Shown here: one piece after another, positions 1 through 9,276 of the stretch
Layout of the letters: each line of letters begins with the position of its first letter
How positions within the stretch are numbered: the first letter of the stretch is position 1
NCBI RefSeq assembly: GCF_003130585.1
Contig: NZ_QFKX01000004.1
Span: forward strand, 248,001 to 312,000
Direction: 5' to 3'
DNA length: 64,000 nt
Origin: Brachybacterium endophyticum
GTDB taxonomy: Bacteria > Actinomycetota > Actinomycetes > Actinomycetales > Dermabacteraceae
Program-made: the position numbers and the translations under genes
Notes under the pieces: model-generated
Seen by the model: only the letters and a program-made list of their open reading frames with translations
The model's database searches: none
What the model was told of the DNA's origin: nothing

Positions 1-123
1 CGCGGGACGAAGAAGGACACGAAGAAGGGCGAGAAGAAGAACGGCTCCTCCTCGCCCTCACGGGCGAAGCGGTCGAGCATCCCCAGCTGGGACGAGATCG
101 TCTTCGGCTCCAAGCACGACTGA
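1..123 (+). CDS. sepH: Septation protein SepH, C-terminal end (partial)
   Basis: Only the last 40 codons are present; the gene runs off the left edge. The reading frame ends with a Lys/Ser-rich linker followed by a terminal motif reading SIPSWDEIVFGSK, stop at 121-123. A basic, serine-rich tail ending in a PSWDEI-(V/M)-FG peptide is typical of actinobacterial SepH (DUF3071), an FtsZ-interacting cell-division regulator with an N-terminal helix-turn-helix region that cannot be seen here. A strong hairpin follows at 156-186. Identification rests on this tail and on the neighbouring DUF5998, PatA-like and parC genes, which often share this region in actinomycetes. Confidence 0.75.
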   Translation, partial: RGTKKDTKKGEKKNGSSSPSRAKRSSIPSWDEIVFGSKHD

Positions 124-155
124 GCGACGCCGAGGGGCGACGACACCGGACGGCG

Positions 156-186
156 GAGCGCCCGGGGCTGCTTGCCCCGGGCGCTC
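156..186. terminator. Bidirectional hairpin terminator between sepH and the phosphodiesterase gene
   Basis: A perfect 13-bp inverted repeat (156-168 with 174-186, loop TGCTT) of almost pure G/C lies between two convergent genes, nine bases from the stop of the second. It has no U-tract, as is usual in this window. It probably serves both transcripts. Confidence 0.7.
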
Positions 187-194
187 CTGCGCGC

Positions 195-1322
195 TCAGGC
201 CTCCAGGGTCAGCAGCGGCACGAGCGACTCCGCGACCGTCAGCGACCCGTGGACGCCGATCTCGGGGCGTCTGTCCGGCGGGTGGCGACGCGAGTCGTCC
301 ACGACGGTGCGTCCGCGGCTGAGCACGATGGCGTCACCCAGCCTGCCCTGCACGTGCGCGGGGACGTCGAGGCCGACGGGGCCGAGCAGGCCGACCTCCA
401 GCACCTGCGCGCGGTCGAGCACCAGGGCGTCCTCGCCGACCCTCTCGCGCACGGCGCTGATCAGATCGGGTGCCTCGTCCCGCTCGCGCGCGAACAGGGT
501 GAGCGCCCGGGGTTCCCCGGCCACGCCCGCCAGGCGGTCGGTGACGGCGGGCGAGGTGGCGAGGTCGATCAGGTGCGCGGGTGAGGTGTCGACCATGCCG
601 TGGTCAGCGGTGACGTGCAGGCGGGTCCCCGAGGGCACGCGACGCAGCAGCGCTGCGATCAGGGCGTCGGCCTGCGCCAGGGCGTCCCGCCAGGGATCGG
701 AGTCGATGCCGTACCGGTGGCCGGCATGGTCGACGTCGTCGACGTGCACATGCACCAGCGCACCGTCGCCGCCGGCGCGCAGGGCGGCGAGGGCGGCTCC
801 CACCCGGCCGTCGCGGGATCTCTGGGCGAAGAACTCCCAGCCCCGGAACGCGACCCCGGTCAGCAGGCTCCGCCCGTGCTTGGCGGGGGCCACCTGCAGC
901 ACGGGGCGCTCGGCCCGCTCGGCGGGCACCGGGAGCGGCATCCACTGCCCGGGGTCGATGTCCTCGGCACCCTTCAGCTGGTTGATCGCGCGCCCGGAAG
1001 CAGGGTCGCGGGTGAGGTACCCCAGGACCCCGTGCTGCAGCGGGCTCATCCCTGTCACCAGCGACGTCATGGCCGTCGCGGTGGTCGACGGTGCGACCGT
1101 GCGGAGGGTGCGTGTCTCGGAGCGGAGCCGGCGCAGGGTCGGGGTGAGGGCGAGATGATCCTCGAGTAGCTGAGCCCCGAGCCCGTCGACGAGGACGACG
1201 AGGTCCTGGCCACCGGACATCGAGGCGAGCAGCGGCGCGAGCACGTCCATCTGACCCGGGTGTGCACCGTCCGCGAAGGGCGCCTCGAGCAGGCTCCCGG
1301 CGCTCCCCGGCGACGGGGTCAT
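195..1322 (-). CDS. Alkaline phosphatase superfamily protein (type I phosphodiesterase/nucleotide pyrophosphatase-like)
   Basis: 375 aa. The fold markers are an N-terminal metal-binding Asp in LVVLVDGLGAQLL, a Thr nucleophile region in APSTTATAMTSLVTG, a VHVDDVDHAGHRYG stretch with metal-ligand Asp/His residues, and a late TADHGMVD metal motif. These are the hallmarks of the nucleotide pyrophosphatase/phosphodiesterase branch, which cleaves phosphodiester or pyrophosphate bonds. There is no signal peptide, so it is probably cytoplasmic, and the substrate is unknown. The ATG at 1322 overlaps the TGA of the upstream DUF5998 gene by 4 nt (ATGA), which suggests translational coupling and fixes the start. 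Confidence 0.85.
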   Translation of the reverse strand: MTPSPGSAGSLLEAPFADGAHPGQMDVLAPLLASMSGGQDLVVLVDGLGAQLLEDHLALTPTLRRLRSETRTLRTVAPSTTATAMTSLVTGMSPLQHGVLGYLTRDPASGRAINQLKGAEDIDPGQWMPLPVPAERAERPVLQVAPAKHGRSLLTGVAFRGWEFFAQRSRDGRVGAALAALRAGGDGALVHVHVDDVDHAGHRYGIDSDPWRDALAQADALIAALLRRVPSGTRLHVTADHGMVDTSPAHLIDLATSPAVTDRLAGVAGEPRALTLFARERDEAPDLISAVRERVGEDALVLDRAQVLEVGLLGPVGLDVPAHVQGRLGDAIVLSRGRTVVDDSRRHPPDRRPEIGVHGSLTVAESLVPLLTLEA

Positions 1323-1891
1323 CCGGCGTCGTCGATCGCGTCGAGCAGCTCGTCGTGGAAGCGCACGGCGGCGTCGACCGCGTCCTGGCCGTCGGCCAGG
1401 GCGCTCACCCGCAGGGCGAGGTCCGCCGGGGCGAGGGAGCCGTTCCAGCCGTGATCGGCCTGGCACTCGGGGTCCTCGCACCAGGTGCGCTCGAGCTCGA
1501 GGCGGCGGCTGCCGCCCCAGGTGACGGCGATCGTGACCTCGGCCTCGCTGCCGCGCACGCGGGTGCCGTCGGAGTCGAAGACCTGCGACATGCCGGTCGT
1601 GCGGACCTGGTCCAGGCGGATCCGCTCCGTGGTCGAGACCACCTGGCTGGGATTGAGCTCGTCGGCCGGGTCGTCGTCGAGGTGGGTGACGACGAGATGC
1701 CGCGCCGTGATCACCAGGACCGTCAGGTGACGGCGCACCTCGGGGCCGTCGAAGGTGGTCTCCGGCCGCACCAGGTGCGCCCGCACCGGGGCCGTCCGCA
1801 GGGCGCGCTGCACGCAGGCGGCCGCGGTCTGCGGGAAGTACCCGGCGGTCTCGAGCTCGCCGAGCAGATCGGTAGGAAGGGCGGTCGACAT
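1319..1891 (-). CDS. DUF5998 family protein
   Basis: 190 aa. This is a conserved actinobacterial protein of unknown function, recognised from its overall pattern: an N-terminal helix with LPTDLLGELETAGYFP, a central beta-rich part with VLVITARHLVVTHLDD, and a WCEDPECQADHG segment with two cysteines and a histidine near residue 145. Such genes usually sit beside the phosphodiesterase-like gene, as here with a 4-nt overlap. The ATG at 1891 is preferred because GGAAGG lies nine bases upstream; an ATG at 1900 is in frame but would abut that site. The protein has no signal peptide or membrane segment. Confidence 0.8.
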   Translation of the reverse strand: MSTALPTDLLGELETAGYFPQTAAACVQRALRTAPVRAHLVRPETTFDGPEVRRHLTVLVITARHLVVTHLDDDPADELNPSQVVSTTERIRLDQVRTTGMSQVFDSDGTRVRGSEAEVTIAVTWGGSRRLELERTWCEDPECQADHGWNGSLAPADLALRVSALADGQDAVDAAVRFHDELLDAIDDAG

Positions 1892-1940
1892 GTCCCCCAT
1901 CCTTCCACGCGGGAGGAAGCCCGGAGGACGCCGGTACGCC

Positions 1941-4694
1941 TCAGGTCGAGGCCGGGCCGCTCAGGGTGCGACGCAGCCCGTCGCTGCGGTTCGGGGCGTG
2001 GGCGACCTCGGCGCGTGCGCCCACGATGGCGCAGCCGCTGCGGCCCACGACCACGGGGTGCAGCACCAGGGAGTGCAGCTCCGGGAGGTCCTCGGCCATC
2101 AGGCCCACGCGGATCACGAGGTCCTCGAGCTGCGTCCTGTCGGCTGCGGGCAGGCCCTGGTGACCGCGCAGGCGCACAGAGGTGGCCGGGCCGTCGATGA
2201 GGCGCCCCACGGACTCCTCGTCCAGGGGCGGGATGGCGTAGGAGACGTCGTCGAGCAGGTCGGTCGCGTCCCCCGCGAGGGAGAAGGCGAGCACCGGTCC
2301 CAGCGACGGGTCCTCGACGCTGCGCACCACCACGGGGATGCCGGGGGCGGCCATCGCCTGGACGGTGAGGTCGGCGCCGGAGAAGGCGAGATCCCGGCGC
2401 ATGAGGCCGACAGCCTGGCGGAGCTGGGAGGCGTCGGAGATGTCCAGGCGCACACCGCCGAGGTCGGAGCGGTGGCTGAGGACCGGATCGGCGCTCTTGA
2501 GAGCGACCGGGTACCCGATCTCCTCGGCGGCGCGCACGGCCTCCTCCGCATCGCTCACGGTGCGGGAGGTCAGCAGCTGCAGGCCGTAGGCGGCCAACAG
2601 CTCGGCGGTGGTCTCCTGGTCCAGGGTGCGGGGCGCGCCGGCAGGGAATCCGGTCGCGCTCAGCGCCTCGCCGACGATCTCCCGGGCACGCTCCCGCTCG
2701 ATGCCCTCACGGCCGGCGGGTGCCTCGCCGCCGATCGCGCCGCGTCGAGCGGCGAGCATCCCGGCGGCCGCCCGGATCCCGAGGAAGGGCGTGGGGTGCA
2801 GCGGAGGCATGGCCCCGTCGGTGCGGGTGGCCTCCTCGAGTGCCTCGCGGCGGACATGGTCGGTGACCACGCAGACCACCAGGCGCACATCGGCCGAGCG
2901 GGCGGTCCGCGCCATCCGCGCGAGGGACGGAGCGAGGTCCTCGCCGAGGGCGTCCAGCAGCGCCACCACGACCACGTCGACGTCGCCGAGCGCCGCCAGC
3001 GAGGTGAAGGTGCGCTCGACGAAGCGCGGGTCCGTGCTCAGCGGCGTGCGGCGGTCGTCCCGCACCACGTGCAGGCCCGCGGCGTCCGCCGCGCCGCGCA
3101 GGGACTCCCCGAGCGCGGCCGTGTTGGCCAGCAGGCCCACCCGATCGCCGGGCGGGACCCCCTGCCGATCCAGCGCGTCGACGACGTCCGTGAGGTGGTC
3201 GACGCTGCCGGTGGGGACGACACCCGCGGAGACCAGCACGTGGTCCAGGGCGCGACGGGGCAGCGTCGAGCGGCGCACGTCGTGTCCGGGCGGGGCGCCG
3301 GTGGTGGTCCCCGGCGGCCTGAGCACCACCAGCGGGGTGTCCCGGGTGATCCGCCGGGCGATCCGCGTGAACTTGCGGGGGTTGCCCATGGACTCCAGGG
3401 CGAGAGCGATCACGCGGACGTCCTCGTCGTCCTGCCAGTGCTGGAGGGTGTCGTTGAGCGAGACGTCGGCGCGGTTGCCCACGGCGACGAACTCGTGGAT
3501 GCCGATGCCGCGTGCGTCGACCCCGCTGAGCAGCATCGCCGAGAGCGCCCCGGACTGACCGGCGAGCGCGACACCGCCGGTGCGGGGGGCGTGCGGGATC
3601 AGGGAGACGTTCAGCGGGTCCTCACCGGTGCGCAGGAAGCCCAGCGATCCCGGTCCGAGCACGCGCACGCCCTCGCGTCGTGCCGCGGTGACGAGCCGTC
3701 GCTGCAGACCGGCGCGCCCGCTGCTCCCGCCCCGGCCCGGCTCCCCGGCGGGGGCGTCCCCTCCGGTCGCGGTGAACGCCTCGGTGGGCACGAGGACGGC
3801 ACGCACGCCGGCGCGGCCGCACTCCTCGACCGCGGCGATGCAGTCCTCGGCGCGGGCGAGCGCGATCACGGCGAGATCCACGGGGCCGGGGACGTCGGAG
3901 ATCCGGGAGGCGGTCCGGTGCCCGCCGATCTCGAGGGCGTCCTTCGCGATCACGTGCACGGAGCCGTCGTAGCCGGAGTCCTCGAGATGCGAGAGGATCC
4001 GCCCGCCCATGGAGTCGCGCTGCGCGGAGACCCCGAGCACCGCGATCGAGCGCGGATGCAGCATCCGCTCCATCGCCCGGGACTCGGCACGGTGCTCGCG
4101 CTCGGCGATCACGGCGCGGGAGCGCTCGGTGGGGTCGATGCCGAACTCGACCACGACGACGCCGTCGTCGTAGGTCCGGCGGACGTCGAAGCCGGCGTCG
4201 ATGAACACGTTGATCATGCGGCTGTTCTGCGGGAGCACGTCGGCCAGGAAGGTCGTGATCCCGTGTTCACGGGCGGCGGCCGCGAGGTGCTCGAGCAGCA
4301 CCGAGCCCAGGCCCTTCCCCTGCTGGGAGTCGGAGACGTTGAAGGCGACCTCGGCCTCGCTGCTGTCCTCGATCCGGTCGAAGCGGCCCACGGCCACGAT
4401 GTTCTCCCCGATCAGCACGATCAACGCCACCCGGTCGCGATGGTCCACGACGGTGAAGCGCTCGAGGTCCCGCGCCGAGAGCGTGGGCATGGGCGCGAAG
4501 AAGCGCAGGTACCTCGAGTGCTCGGACTGGGCGGTGTGGAAGCGCTGGAGGGCCTCGGCGTCCTCGGGCAGGATCGGCCGCAGGTGCGCCGCGCTGCCGT
4601 CGCTGAGGGCGATGTCGGCCTCCCAGTGCGCGGGATAGGCCGCTGCGGGCGTCCGGTCGGAGCGGCCGATGCCGTCCTCGCCTCGTGCTCCCAT
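1941..4694 (-). CDS. GNAT acetyltransferase fused to ADP-forming acyl-CoA synthetase-like domains (PatA-like protein lysine acetyltransferase)
   Basis: 917 aa. Residues about 20-190 are a GNAT domain with the acetyl-CoA loop SQQGKGLGSVLLEHL. Residues about 200-320 are a CoA-binding Rossmann domain (RSIAVLGVSAQRDSMGG), followed by succinyl-CoA-synthetase-like flavodoxin domains and a C-terminal ATP-grasp domain from about residue 690. The GNAT-first order is that of the actinobacterial 'type II' Pat enzymes such as Streptomyces PatA, the reverse of enterobacterial PatZ. These acetylate a lysine of acetyl-CoA synthetase and other targets; the synthetase part usually senses rather than catalyses. 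Catalytic competence of the synthetase part was not established. The start has no clear SD site but has TATGAT six bases upstream. Confidence 0.85.
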   Translation of the reverse strand: MGARGEDGIGRSDRTPAAAYPAHWEADIALSDGSAAHLRPILPEDAEALQRFHTAQSEHSRYLRFFAPMPTLSARDLERFTVVDHRDRVALIVLIGENIVAVGRFDRIEDSSEAEVAFNVSDSQQGKGLGSVLLEHLAAAAREHGITTFLADVLPQNSRMINVFIDAGFDVRRTYDDGVVVVEFGIDPTERSRAVIAEREHRAESRAMERMLHPRSIAVLGVSAQRDSMGGRILSHLEDSGYDGSVHVIAKDALEIGGHRTASRISDVPGPVDLAVIALARAEDCIAAVEECGRAGVRAVLVPTEAFTATGGDAPAGEPGRGGSSGRAGLQRRLVTAARREGVRVLGPGSLGFLRTGEDPLNVSLIPHAPRTGGVALAGQSGALSAMLLSGVDARGIGIHEFVAVGNRADVSLNDTLQHWQDDEDVRVIALALESMGNPRKFTRIARRITRDTPLVVLRPPGTTTGAPPGHDVRRSTLPRRALDHVLVSAGVVPTGSVDHLTDVVDALDRQGVPPGDRVGLLANTAALGESLRGAADAAGLHVVRDDRRTPLSTDPRFVERTFTSLAALGDVDVVVVALLDALGEDLAPSLARMARTARSADVRLVVCVVTDHVRREALEEATRTDGAMPPLHPTPFLGIRAAAGMLAARRGAIGGEAPAGREGIERERAREIVGEALSATGFPAGAPRTLDQETTAELLAAYGLQLLTSRTVSDAEEAVRAAEEIGYPVALKSADPVLSHRSDLGGVRLDISDASQLRQAVGLMRRDLAFSGADLTVQAMAAPGIPVVVRSVEDPSLGPVLAFSLAGDATDLLDDVSYAIPPLDEESVGRLIDGPATSVRLRGHQGLPAADRTQLEDLVIRVGLMAEDLPELHSLVLHPVVVGRSGCAIVGARAEVAHAPNRSDGLRRTLSGPAST

Positions 4695-4700
4695 GCCCCG

Positions 4701-4706
4701 ATCATA
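4701..4706 (-). promoter_or_regulatory. -10 box predicting a leaderless mRNA for the PatA-like gene
   Basis: TATGAT (one mismatch to TATAAT) on the minus strand lies exactly six bases before the ATG at 4694. Transcription would start at or next to that A. No SD sequence separates them. Confidence 0.6.
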
Positions 4707-4786
4707 CTGAGCACTCCCCGGGCGTCGGCGACATCACCGCCCCCGCCTGCACGGATCCGGCACGTCGATGCGGCAGGATGAACGCC

Positions 4787-7252
4787 ATGGCACGACGCAG
4801 CAGCACCACAGCGGGCGACGAGGACGAGAACATCGACGGCGTCGTCGTCGATGTCGACGTCACCAGCGAGATGGAGACCTCGTACCTCGAGTACGCGTAC
4901 TCGGTGATCTACGCGCGTGCCCTGCCCGATGCGCGCGACGGTCTCAAGCCCGTCCAGCGCCGCATCCTGTACATGATGGACGACATGGGGCTGCGCCCCG
5001 ATCGCGGGCACGTCAAGAGCCAGCGCGTGGTCGGCGAGGTGATGGGCAAGCTCCACCCGCACGGCGACTCGGCGATCTACGACGCCCTGGTGCGCATGGC
5101 CCAGAGCTTCTCGATGCGGGTGCCGCTCGTGGACGGCCACGGCAACTTCGGCTCGCTGGACAACGGTCCGGCCGCGGCCCGGTACACCGAGGCGCGGATG
5201 GCGCGCGCCGCCCAGCTGATGACGGCCTCGCTCGACGAGGACGTCGTCGAGATGATCCCGAACTACGACAACCAGCTGCTGCAGCCCTCGGTGCTGCCCG
5301 CCCAGTACCCCAACCTGCTGGTGAACGGCGCCTCCGGGATCGCCGTCGGCATGGCCACGAACATGGCGCCGCACAACCTGGTCGAGGTCATCGCCGCGGC
5401 CCGCCACCTGATCGCGCACCCCGACGCGGAGCTCGAGGAGCTGATGCGCCTGGTGCCGGGCCCCGACCTCCCCAGCGGCGGACGGATCGTCGGCCTCGAC
5501 GGCGTCCGCGACGCGTACCGCACCGGCCGCGGCTCCTTCAAGATGCGGGCGACCACGAAGGTCGAGAACATCACCAGCCGCAAGAAGGGCATCATCGTCA
5601 CCGAGCTGCCCTACCAGGTGGGCCCCGAGCGCTTCGCCGAGAAGCTGCGCGACGCGGTGCAGGCGAAGAAGGTCCAGGGCATCAGCAACTACCAGGACCT
5701 CACCGACCGCCGTCACGGGCTGCGTCTCGAGCTCACGGTCAAGTCCGGCTTCAACCCCGACGCGGTCCTCCAGCAGCTGTACCGGTACACGCCGATGGAG
5801 GAGTCCTTCGGCATCAACAACGTCACCCTCGTCGAGGGGCAGCCGCGCACCCTGGGCCTCAAGCAGATGCTCGAGGTGTTCATCGACCACCGGCTCACGG
5901 TGGTGCGTCGCCGCACGGCCTACCGTCTGCGCAAGCGCAAGGACCGCCTGCACCTGGTCGAGGGCCTGCTGATCGCGATCCTCGACATCGACGAGGTCAT
6001 CCAGATCATCCGCGCGGCCGACGACGGCGAGCGCGCCCGCACCGCCCTGATGACCGCCTTCGACCTCTCCGAGGCGCAGGCCGAGTACATCCTCGAGCTG
6101 CGCCTGCGGCGACTGACCAAGTTCTCCCGCATCGAGCTGGAGAGCGAGCGCGACGAGCTGCGCGCCGAGATCGAGCGGCTCGAGCAGATCCTGGCCTCCG
6201 AGGAGCTGCTGCGCGAGGTCGTCTCCGACGAGCTCGCCCAGGTCGCCGCCGAGCACGGCACCCCGCGCCGCACGGTCCTGCTCGAGTCGGGGTCTCAGCA
6301 GGTCGCCTCGCAGGCGGCTCCGCTGGAGGTGGCCGACGAGCCCTGCCGGGTGCTGCTGTCCGGGAGCGGGCTGATCGCCCGCACCGGCGACGCCGAGGAG
6401 ATCGCCCGCGAGGGATCGCGCTCCTCCCACGACGTGGTGGTCGGCGACGTGCTCACCACCGCCCGCTCCCAGGTGGGCGCCGTGACCTCCCGCGGCCGCG
6501 TGCTGCACGTGGGCGTCGTGGAGCTGCCGGCGCTCGCACCGACCGCGGGACCGCCGAGCCTCTCGGGCGGCACCAAGCTGTCCGACCTGCTCACGCTCGA
6601 GAAGGGCGAGCGGGTGGTGGGGCTCGTGCGGGTCGGCGCGGACGATCTCGCACGCGGCGGCAGCCTCGCCCTGGGGACCCGCCAGGGCGTGGTCAAGCGG
6701 GTGACGCTCGACTTCCCCCGCGGGGACGGCTTCGAGATCGTCTCCCTCAAGGACGGCGACGAGGTCATCGGCGTCGTGGACCTCCCCGAGGACGCGCAGG
6801 CGGGTGACACCGACCTGGTGCTGATCACCTCCGACGCGCACCTGCTGCACTTCCCCGCCTCCGGCGTGCGCCCGCAGGGACGCGGAGCGGGCGGCGTGGC
6901 CGGCATCAAGCTGGCCGAGGGCGCGCACGTGGTGTCCTTCGGCGCGGTCGACGTCACCCGAGAGGCCGAGGTGGTGTCGATCTCGGGCACCTCCGGTGCT
7001 CTGCCGATGACGCAGACGGGCTCCCTCAAGGTCAGTGCCTTCACCGAGTACCCGGCCAAGGGGCGGGCGACCGGCGGCGTGCGCTGCCACCGCTTCCTGC
7101 GCGGCGAGGACGCCCTGATCGGCGCCTGGGCGGTGAACTCCCCCGCGCGGGCCTGCTCGGAGGCCGGCCAGCCCGTGGACCTGCCGGGCCCGGTGGGTCG
7201 TCGCGACGGCTCGGGCTCCCCGGTGGCCGTGCCGGTCGCCGCCGTGGGCTGA
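4787..7252 (+). CDS. parC: DNA topoisomerase IV subunit A (GyrA/ParC family)
   Basis: 821 aa. The N-terminal breakage-reunion domain shows [34 protein letters not shown] and the catalytic tyrosine in AARYTEARM. The C-terminal half is a beta-pinwheel without a clear GyrA box. With the ParE partner encoded 2.8 kb away on the other strand, it should form the A2B2 enzyme that decatenates daughter chromosomes. A gyrA/gyrB pair near dnaA is expected elsewhere, but that is inference. The ATG at 4787 is chosen because AGGA lies eight bases upstream; an ATG at 4778 is also in frame. The gene ends before a clean hairpin at 7268-7298. Confidence 0.85.
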   Translation: MARRSSTTAGDEDENIDGVVVDVDVTSEMETSYLEYAYSVIYARALPDARDGLKPVQRRILYMMDDMGLRPDRGHVKSQRVVGEVMGKLHPHGDSAIYDALVRMAQSFSMRVPLVDGHGNFGSLDNGPAAARYTEARMARAAQLMTASLDEDVVEMIPNYDNQLLQPSVLPAQYPNLLVNGASGIAVGMATNMAPHNLVEVIAAARHLIAHPDAELEELMRLVPGPDLPSGGRIVGLDGVRDAYRTGRGSFKMRATTKVENITSRKKGIIVTELPYQVGPERFAEKLRDAVQAKKVQGISNYQDLTDRRHGLRLELTVKSGFNPDAVLQQLYRYTPMEESFGINNVTLVEGQPRTLGLKQMLEVFIDHRLTVVRRRTAYRLRKRKDRLHLVEGLLIAILDIDEVIQIIRAADDGERARTALMTAFDLSEAQAEYILELRLRRLTKFSRIELESERDELRAEIERLEQILASEELLREVVSDELAQVAAEHGTPRRTVLLESGSQQVASQAAPLEVADEPCRVLLSGSGLIARTGDAEEIAREGSRSSHDVVVGDVLTTARSQVGAVTSRGRVLHVGVVELPALAPTAGPPSLSGGTKLSDLLTLEKGERVVGLVRVGADDLARGGSLALGTRQGVVKRVTLDFPRGDGFEIVSLKDGDEVIGVVDLPEDAQAGDTDLVLITSDAHLLHFPASGVRPQGRGAGGVAGIKLAEGAHVVSFGAVDVTREAEVVSISGTSGALPMTQTGSLKVSAFTEYPAKGRATGGVRCHRFLRGEDALIGAWAVNSPARACSEAGQPVDLPGPVGRRDGSGSPVAVPVAAVG

Positions 7253-7267
7253 CGGGCCCGGCCCTCG

Positions 7268-7298
7268 GGGTGGACGGTTCCGACGGAATCGTCCACCC
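7268..7298 (+). terminator. Hairpin terminator after parC
   Basis: A 14-bp stem (7268-7281 with 7285-7298, one G-U pair, 3-nt loop GAC) begins 16 bases after the parC stop and just upstream of the epimerase gene. Confidence 0.65.
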
Positions 7299-7335
7299 TC
7301 TGCTCGTCGGGACGATTCGGTGCGACCATAGGACC

Positions 7336-8247
7336 ATGAGCACCACGACCCGCCCCGATGATCTGCCCCAGGGAGTCAGCCTCGAGGACCTGCACGGCAC
7401 GCCCGCGCTTGTGGTCGACATCCCCGCCTGCTCCGCCGTCATCCACCTCGACGGCGCCCACCTCACCTCGTGGGTGCCCGAGGGCGAGGACGACGTGGTG
7501 TGGACCAGCCCCGACGCCGTCTACGCCGAGGGCGAGGCGATCCGCGGGGGCATCCCGCTGATCGGCCCCTGGTTCGGTCCCGGGCGCGACGGGCGCACCT
7601 CCCCCGCGCACGGCTGGCTGCGCACCGCGCGCTGGGAGCTGGTCTCCGGGGAACACTTCCACGGCTGGGCCGACGAGGACGCCGACGTCGTGCACTCGGA
7701 CTCCGTGGCGATCACCCTGGGCCTGGAGGGCGCGGATCCTTCGGGCTCCGGGATCACCGCGCAGGCGCAGTTCGTGATCGGCGCCGACCACCTGCAGGTG
7801 CACCTCGAGGTGACCGCCGGCAGCGAGGGACTCGAGCTCGAGTCCGCCCTGCACACCTATCTCTCCGTCGGGGACGTCACCGCGACCCGCTTCACGGGCC
7901 TCGCGGACTCGCGCTACCTCGACAACCTGCGGGACCTCGCCCCCACCGAGCAGCAGGGCGAACCCGTCATCGACGGCCCCGTGGACCGGGTCTACGAGGT
8001 CGCCTCCCCCGTCACCGTGCACGACCCGGTGCTGGAGCGCGACATCGTGGTGACCCCTCACGGCTCCAGCCGCACCGTGCTGTGGAACCCGTGGAGCGAC
8101 GGCGCCGCCCACATGGACGACATGCCGCTGGACGCATGGCGGCAGTTCGTGTGCGTCGAGACCGCCGTGAACAAGGACGGCTTCGTCTCCCTCGCGCCCG
8201 GCGAGACGCACTGCCTCAAGGCGCGCTACGAGATCTCCCGGGCGTGA
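7336..8247 (+). CDS. D-hexose-6-phosphate mutarotase / aldose 1-epimerase family protein
   Basis: 303 aa. The galactose-mutarotase beta-sandwich of the YeaD subfamily is shown by an early HLDGAHLTSW, then GGIPLIGPWFGPG, PAHGWLRT with the conserved active-site histidine, and the late VWNPW-type motif seen here as VLWNPWSDGA. YeaD enzymes interconvert alpha and beta anomers of glucose-6-phosphate and related sugars in the cytoplasm. Length matches the family. The start at 7336 has AGGA only two bases away and also a GACCAT box six bases upstream, so an SD-led or a leaderless message is possible. It is monocistronic, facing the metallophosphoesterase gene. Confidence 0.85.
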   Translation: MSTTTRPDDLPQGVSLEDLHGTPALVVDIPACSAVIHLDGAHLTSWVPEGEDDVVWTSPDAVYAEGEAIRGGIPLIGPWFGPGRDGRTSPAHGWLRTARWELVSGEHFHGWADEDADVVHSDSVAITLGLEGADPSGSGITAQAQFVIGADHLQVHLEVTAGSEGLELESALHTYLSVGDVTATRFTGLADSRYLDNLRDLAPTEQQGEPVIDGPVDRVYEVASPVTVHDPVLERDIVVTPHGSSRTVLWNPWSDGAAHMDDMPLDAWRQFVCVETAVNKDGFVSLAPGETHCLKARYEISRA

Positions 8248-8321
8248 GATCTCGTCGTATCCGCCGGGCGTGAGGCCTCGCCGTCCGCGCGGAGCCTCGT
8301 GCCCGCCCGGACGCCGGCGCC

Positions 8322-9266
8322 TCAGCCCCGGTGCAGCGAGATCGTCACGATCTCCGGGGGATCGTTCACCCGCACGGGTGCGACCGAGTTGCCCAGTCCG
8401 CGGCTGATCACCAGGTCCGTGCGCCCGCGATGCACCACCCCGGCGGTGAGCGCCGGCAGCAGGCCCTGCTCGGGGGCGAACAGTCCGCCGACCCCGGGCA
8501 AGCGCACCTGCCCTCCGTGGGCGTGACCGACCAGCGCCAGGTCGATCCTCGTCTCGGCATAGATCGGCAGCTGCTCGGGCCGGTGGGCGAGCAGGACCGT
8601 GAAGGGGTCCTTCCCCCACGCATCCGCGCCCTCCGGCGTCATCGCCAGGATCCCGGCGAGGCGCTGTCGTGTCCGGGCGCCCTCGTCGAGTCCCCTGCCG
8701 ACGGCCTCCTCCGGCCGGGGGAAGAACGGATCCTCGAGTCCCAGGAGGCGGATTCTCTCCGCGCCGCGTGCGAGCGCCCGAGAGGCATCGCGCAGGATCA
8801 TCACGCCGCTCTCCTCCAGGCCCTCCATCAGCTCGCCGAGCAGGGCGGACTCGGCCTCGTGGTTGCCGGTCACATAGGCGACCGGCGCCAGCTCGGTCAG
8901 CGCTGAAGCGGTCTCCAGGGCGATACCGGGATCGGTGTCGGTGCGGTCCACCAGATCGCCGGTGAGCGCCACCAGGTCCGGTCGCTCCTCGCGCACCGCC
9001 GTCAGCAGCCTGCGGTTGCCCTCGCCGAAGCGAGCGGAGTGCAGATCCGAGACCTGCACGATGCGATAGCCGTCGAAGGACGCGGGCACTCGCTCGGAGT
9101 GCACCGCGTAGCGGGTGGAGACGATGCGACGGTTGTCCCACAGCAGCCAGCCGCCGCCAGCGACCAGGGCCAGAGCACCGCTCGCGGCGCCGGCCAGGAC
9201 CGCGCGACGGGTGGGACGGCGCAGCGACGGAGACGGTGCCGGCGGGACGCCCCCTGCGGTGCGCAT
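8322..9266 (-). CDS. Membrane-anchored metallophosphoesterase (YkuE/YaeI-like)
   Basis: 314 aa. An N-terminal twin-arginine-like stretch RRPTRRAVLAGAASGALAL leads into a hydrophobic segment (about residues 20-42), so the enzyme is probably exported or anchored outside. The calcineurin-like metal motifs follow in order: VSDLHSARFG, ALTGDLVDR, VTGNHE, then LLAHRPE and VGHAHGGQVRLPG. Similar proteins act on phosphate esters of lipid or wall intermediates; the substrate here is unknown. The ATG at 9266 lies ten bases after the hisF stop, with a GAGGG site inside the hisF end, so it is probably the last gene of a parE-hisF unit. Confidence 0.88.
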   Translation of the reverse strand: MRTAGGVPPAPSPSLRRPTRRAVLAGAASGALALVAGGGWLLWDNRRIVSTRYAVHSERVPASFDGYRIVQVSDLHSARFGEGNRRLLTAVREERPDLVALTGDLVDRTDTDPGIALETASALTELAPVAYVTGNHEAESALLGELMEGLEESGVMILRDASRALARGAERIRLLGLEDPFFPRPEEAVGRGLDEGARTRQRLAGILAMTPEGADAWGKDPFTVLLAHRPEQLPIYAETRIDLALVGHAHGGQVRLPGVGGLFAPEQGLLPALTAGVVHRGRTDLVISRGLGNSVAPVRVNDPPEIVTISLHRG

Positions 9267-9276
9267 CGCAGTGCCC

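Noticed and set aside
1755-4781. A plus-strand open frame of about 1000 codons opposite the PatA-like gene
   Set aside because: It is a shadow of the real gene: Gly/His/Arg-rich, no domain, no SD. Very long antisense frames are expected at this GC content.
8239-8282. Two imperfect copies of CGGGCGTGAGATCTCGTC-like sequence after the epimerase gene
   Set aside because: Only two short, mismatched copies, one spanning the stop codon; too little for an attachment site or repeat family.
4421-9141. Two minus-strand frames of about 900 codons across parC and the epimerase gene
   Set aside because: Both are complementary to clear genes with strong motifs, and their composition is typical of antisense shadows.
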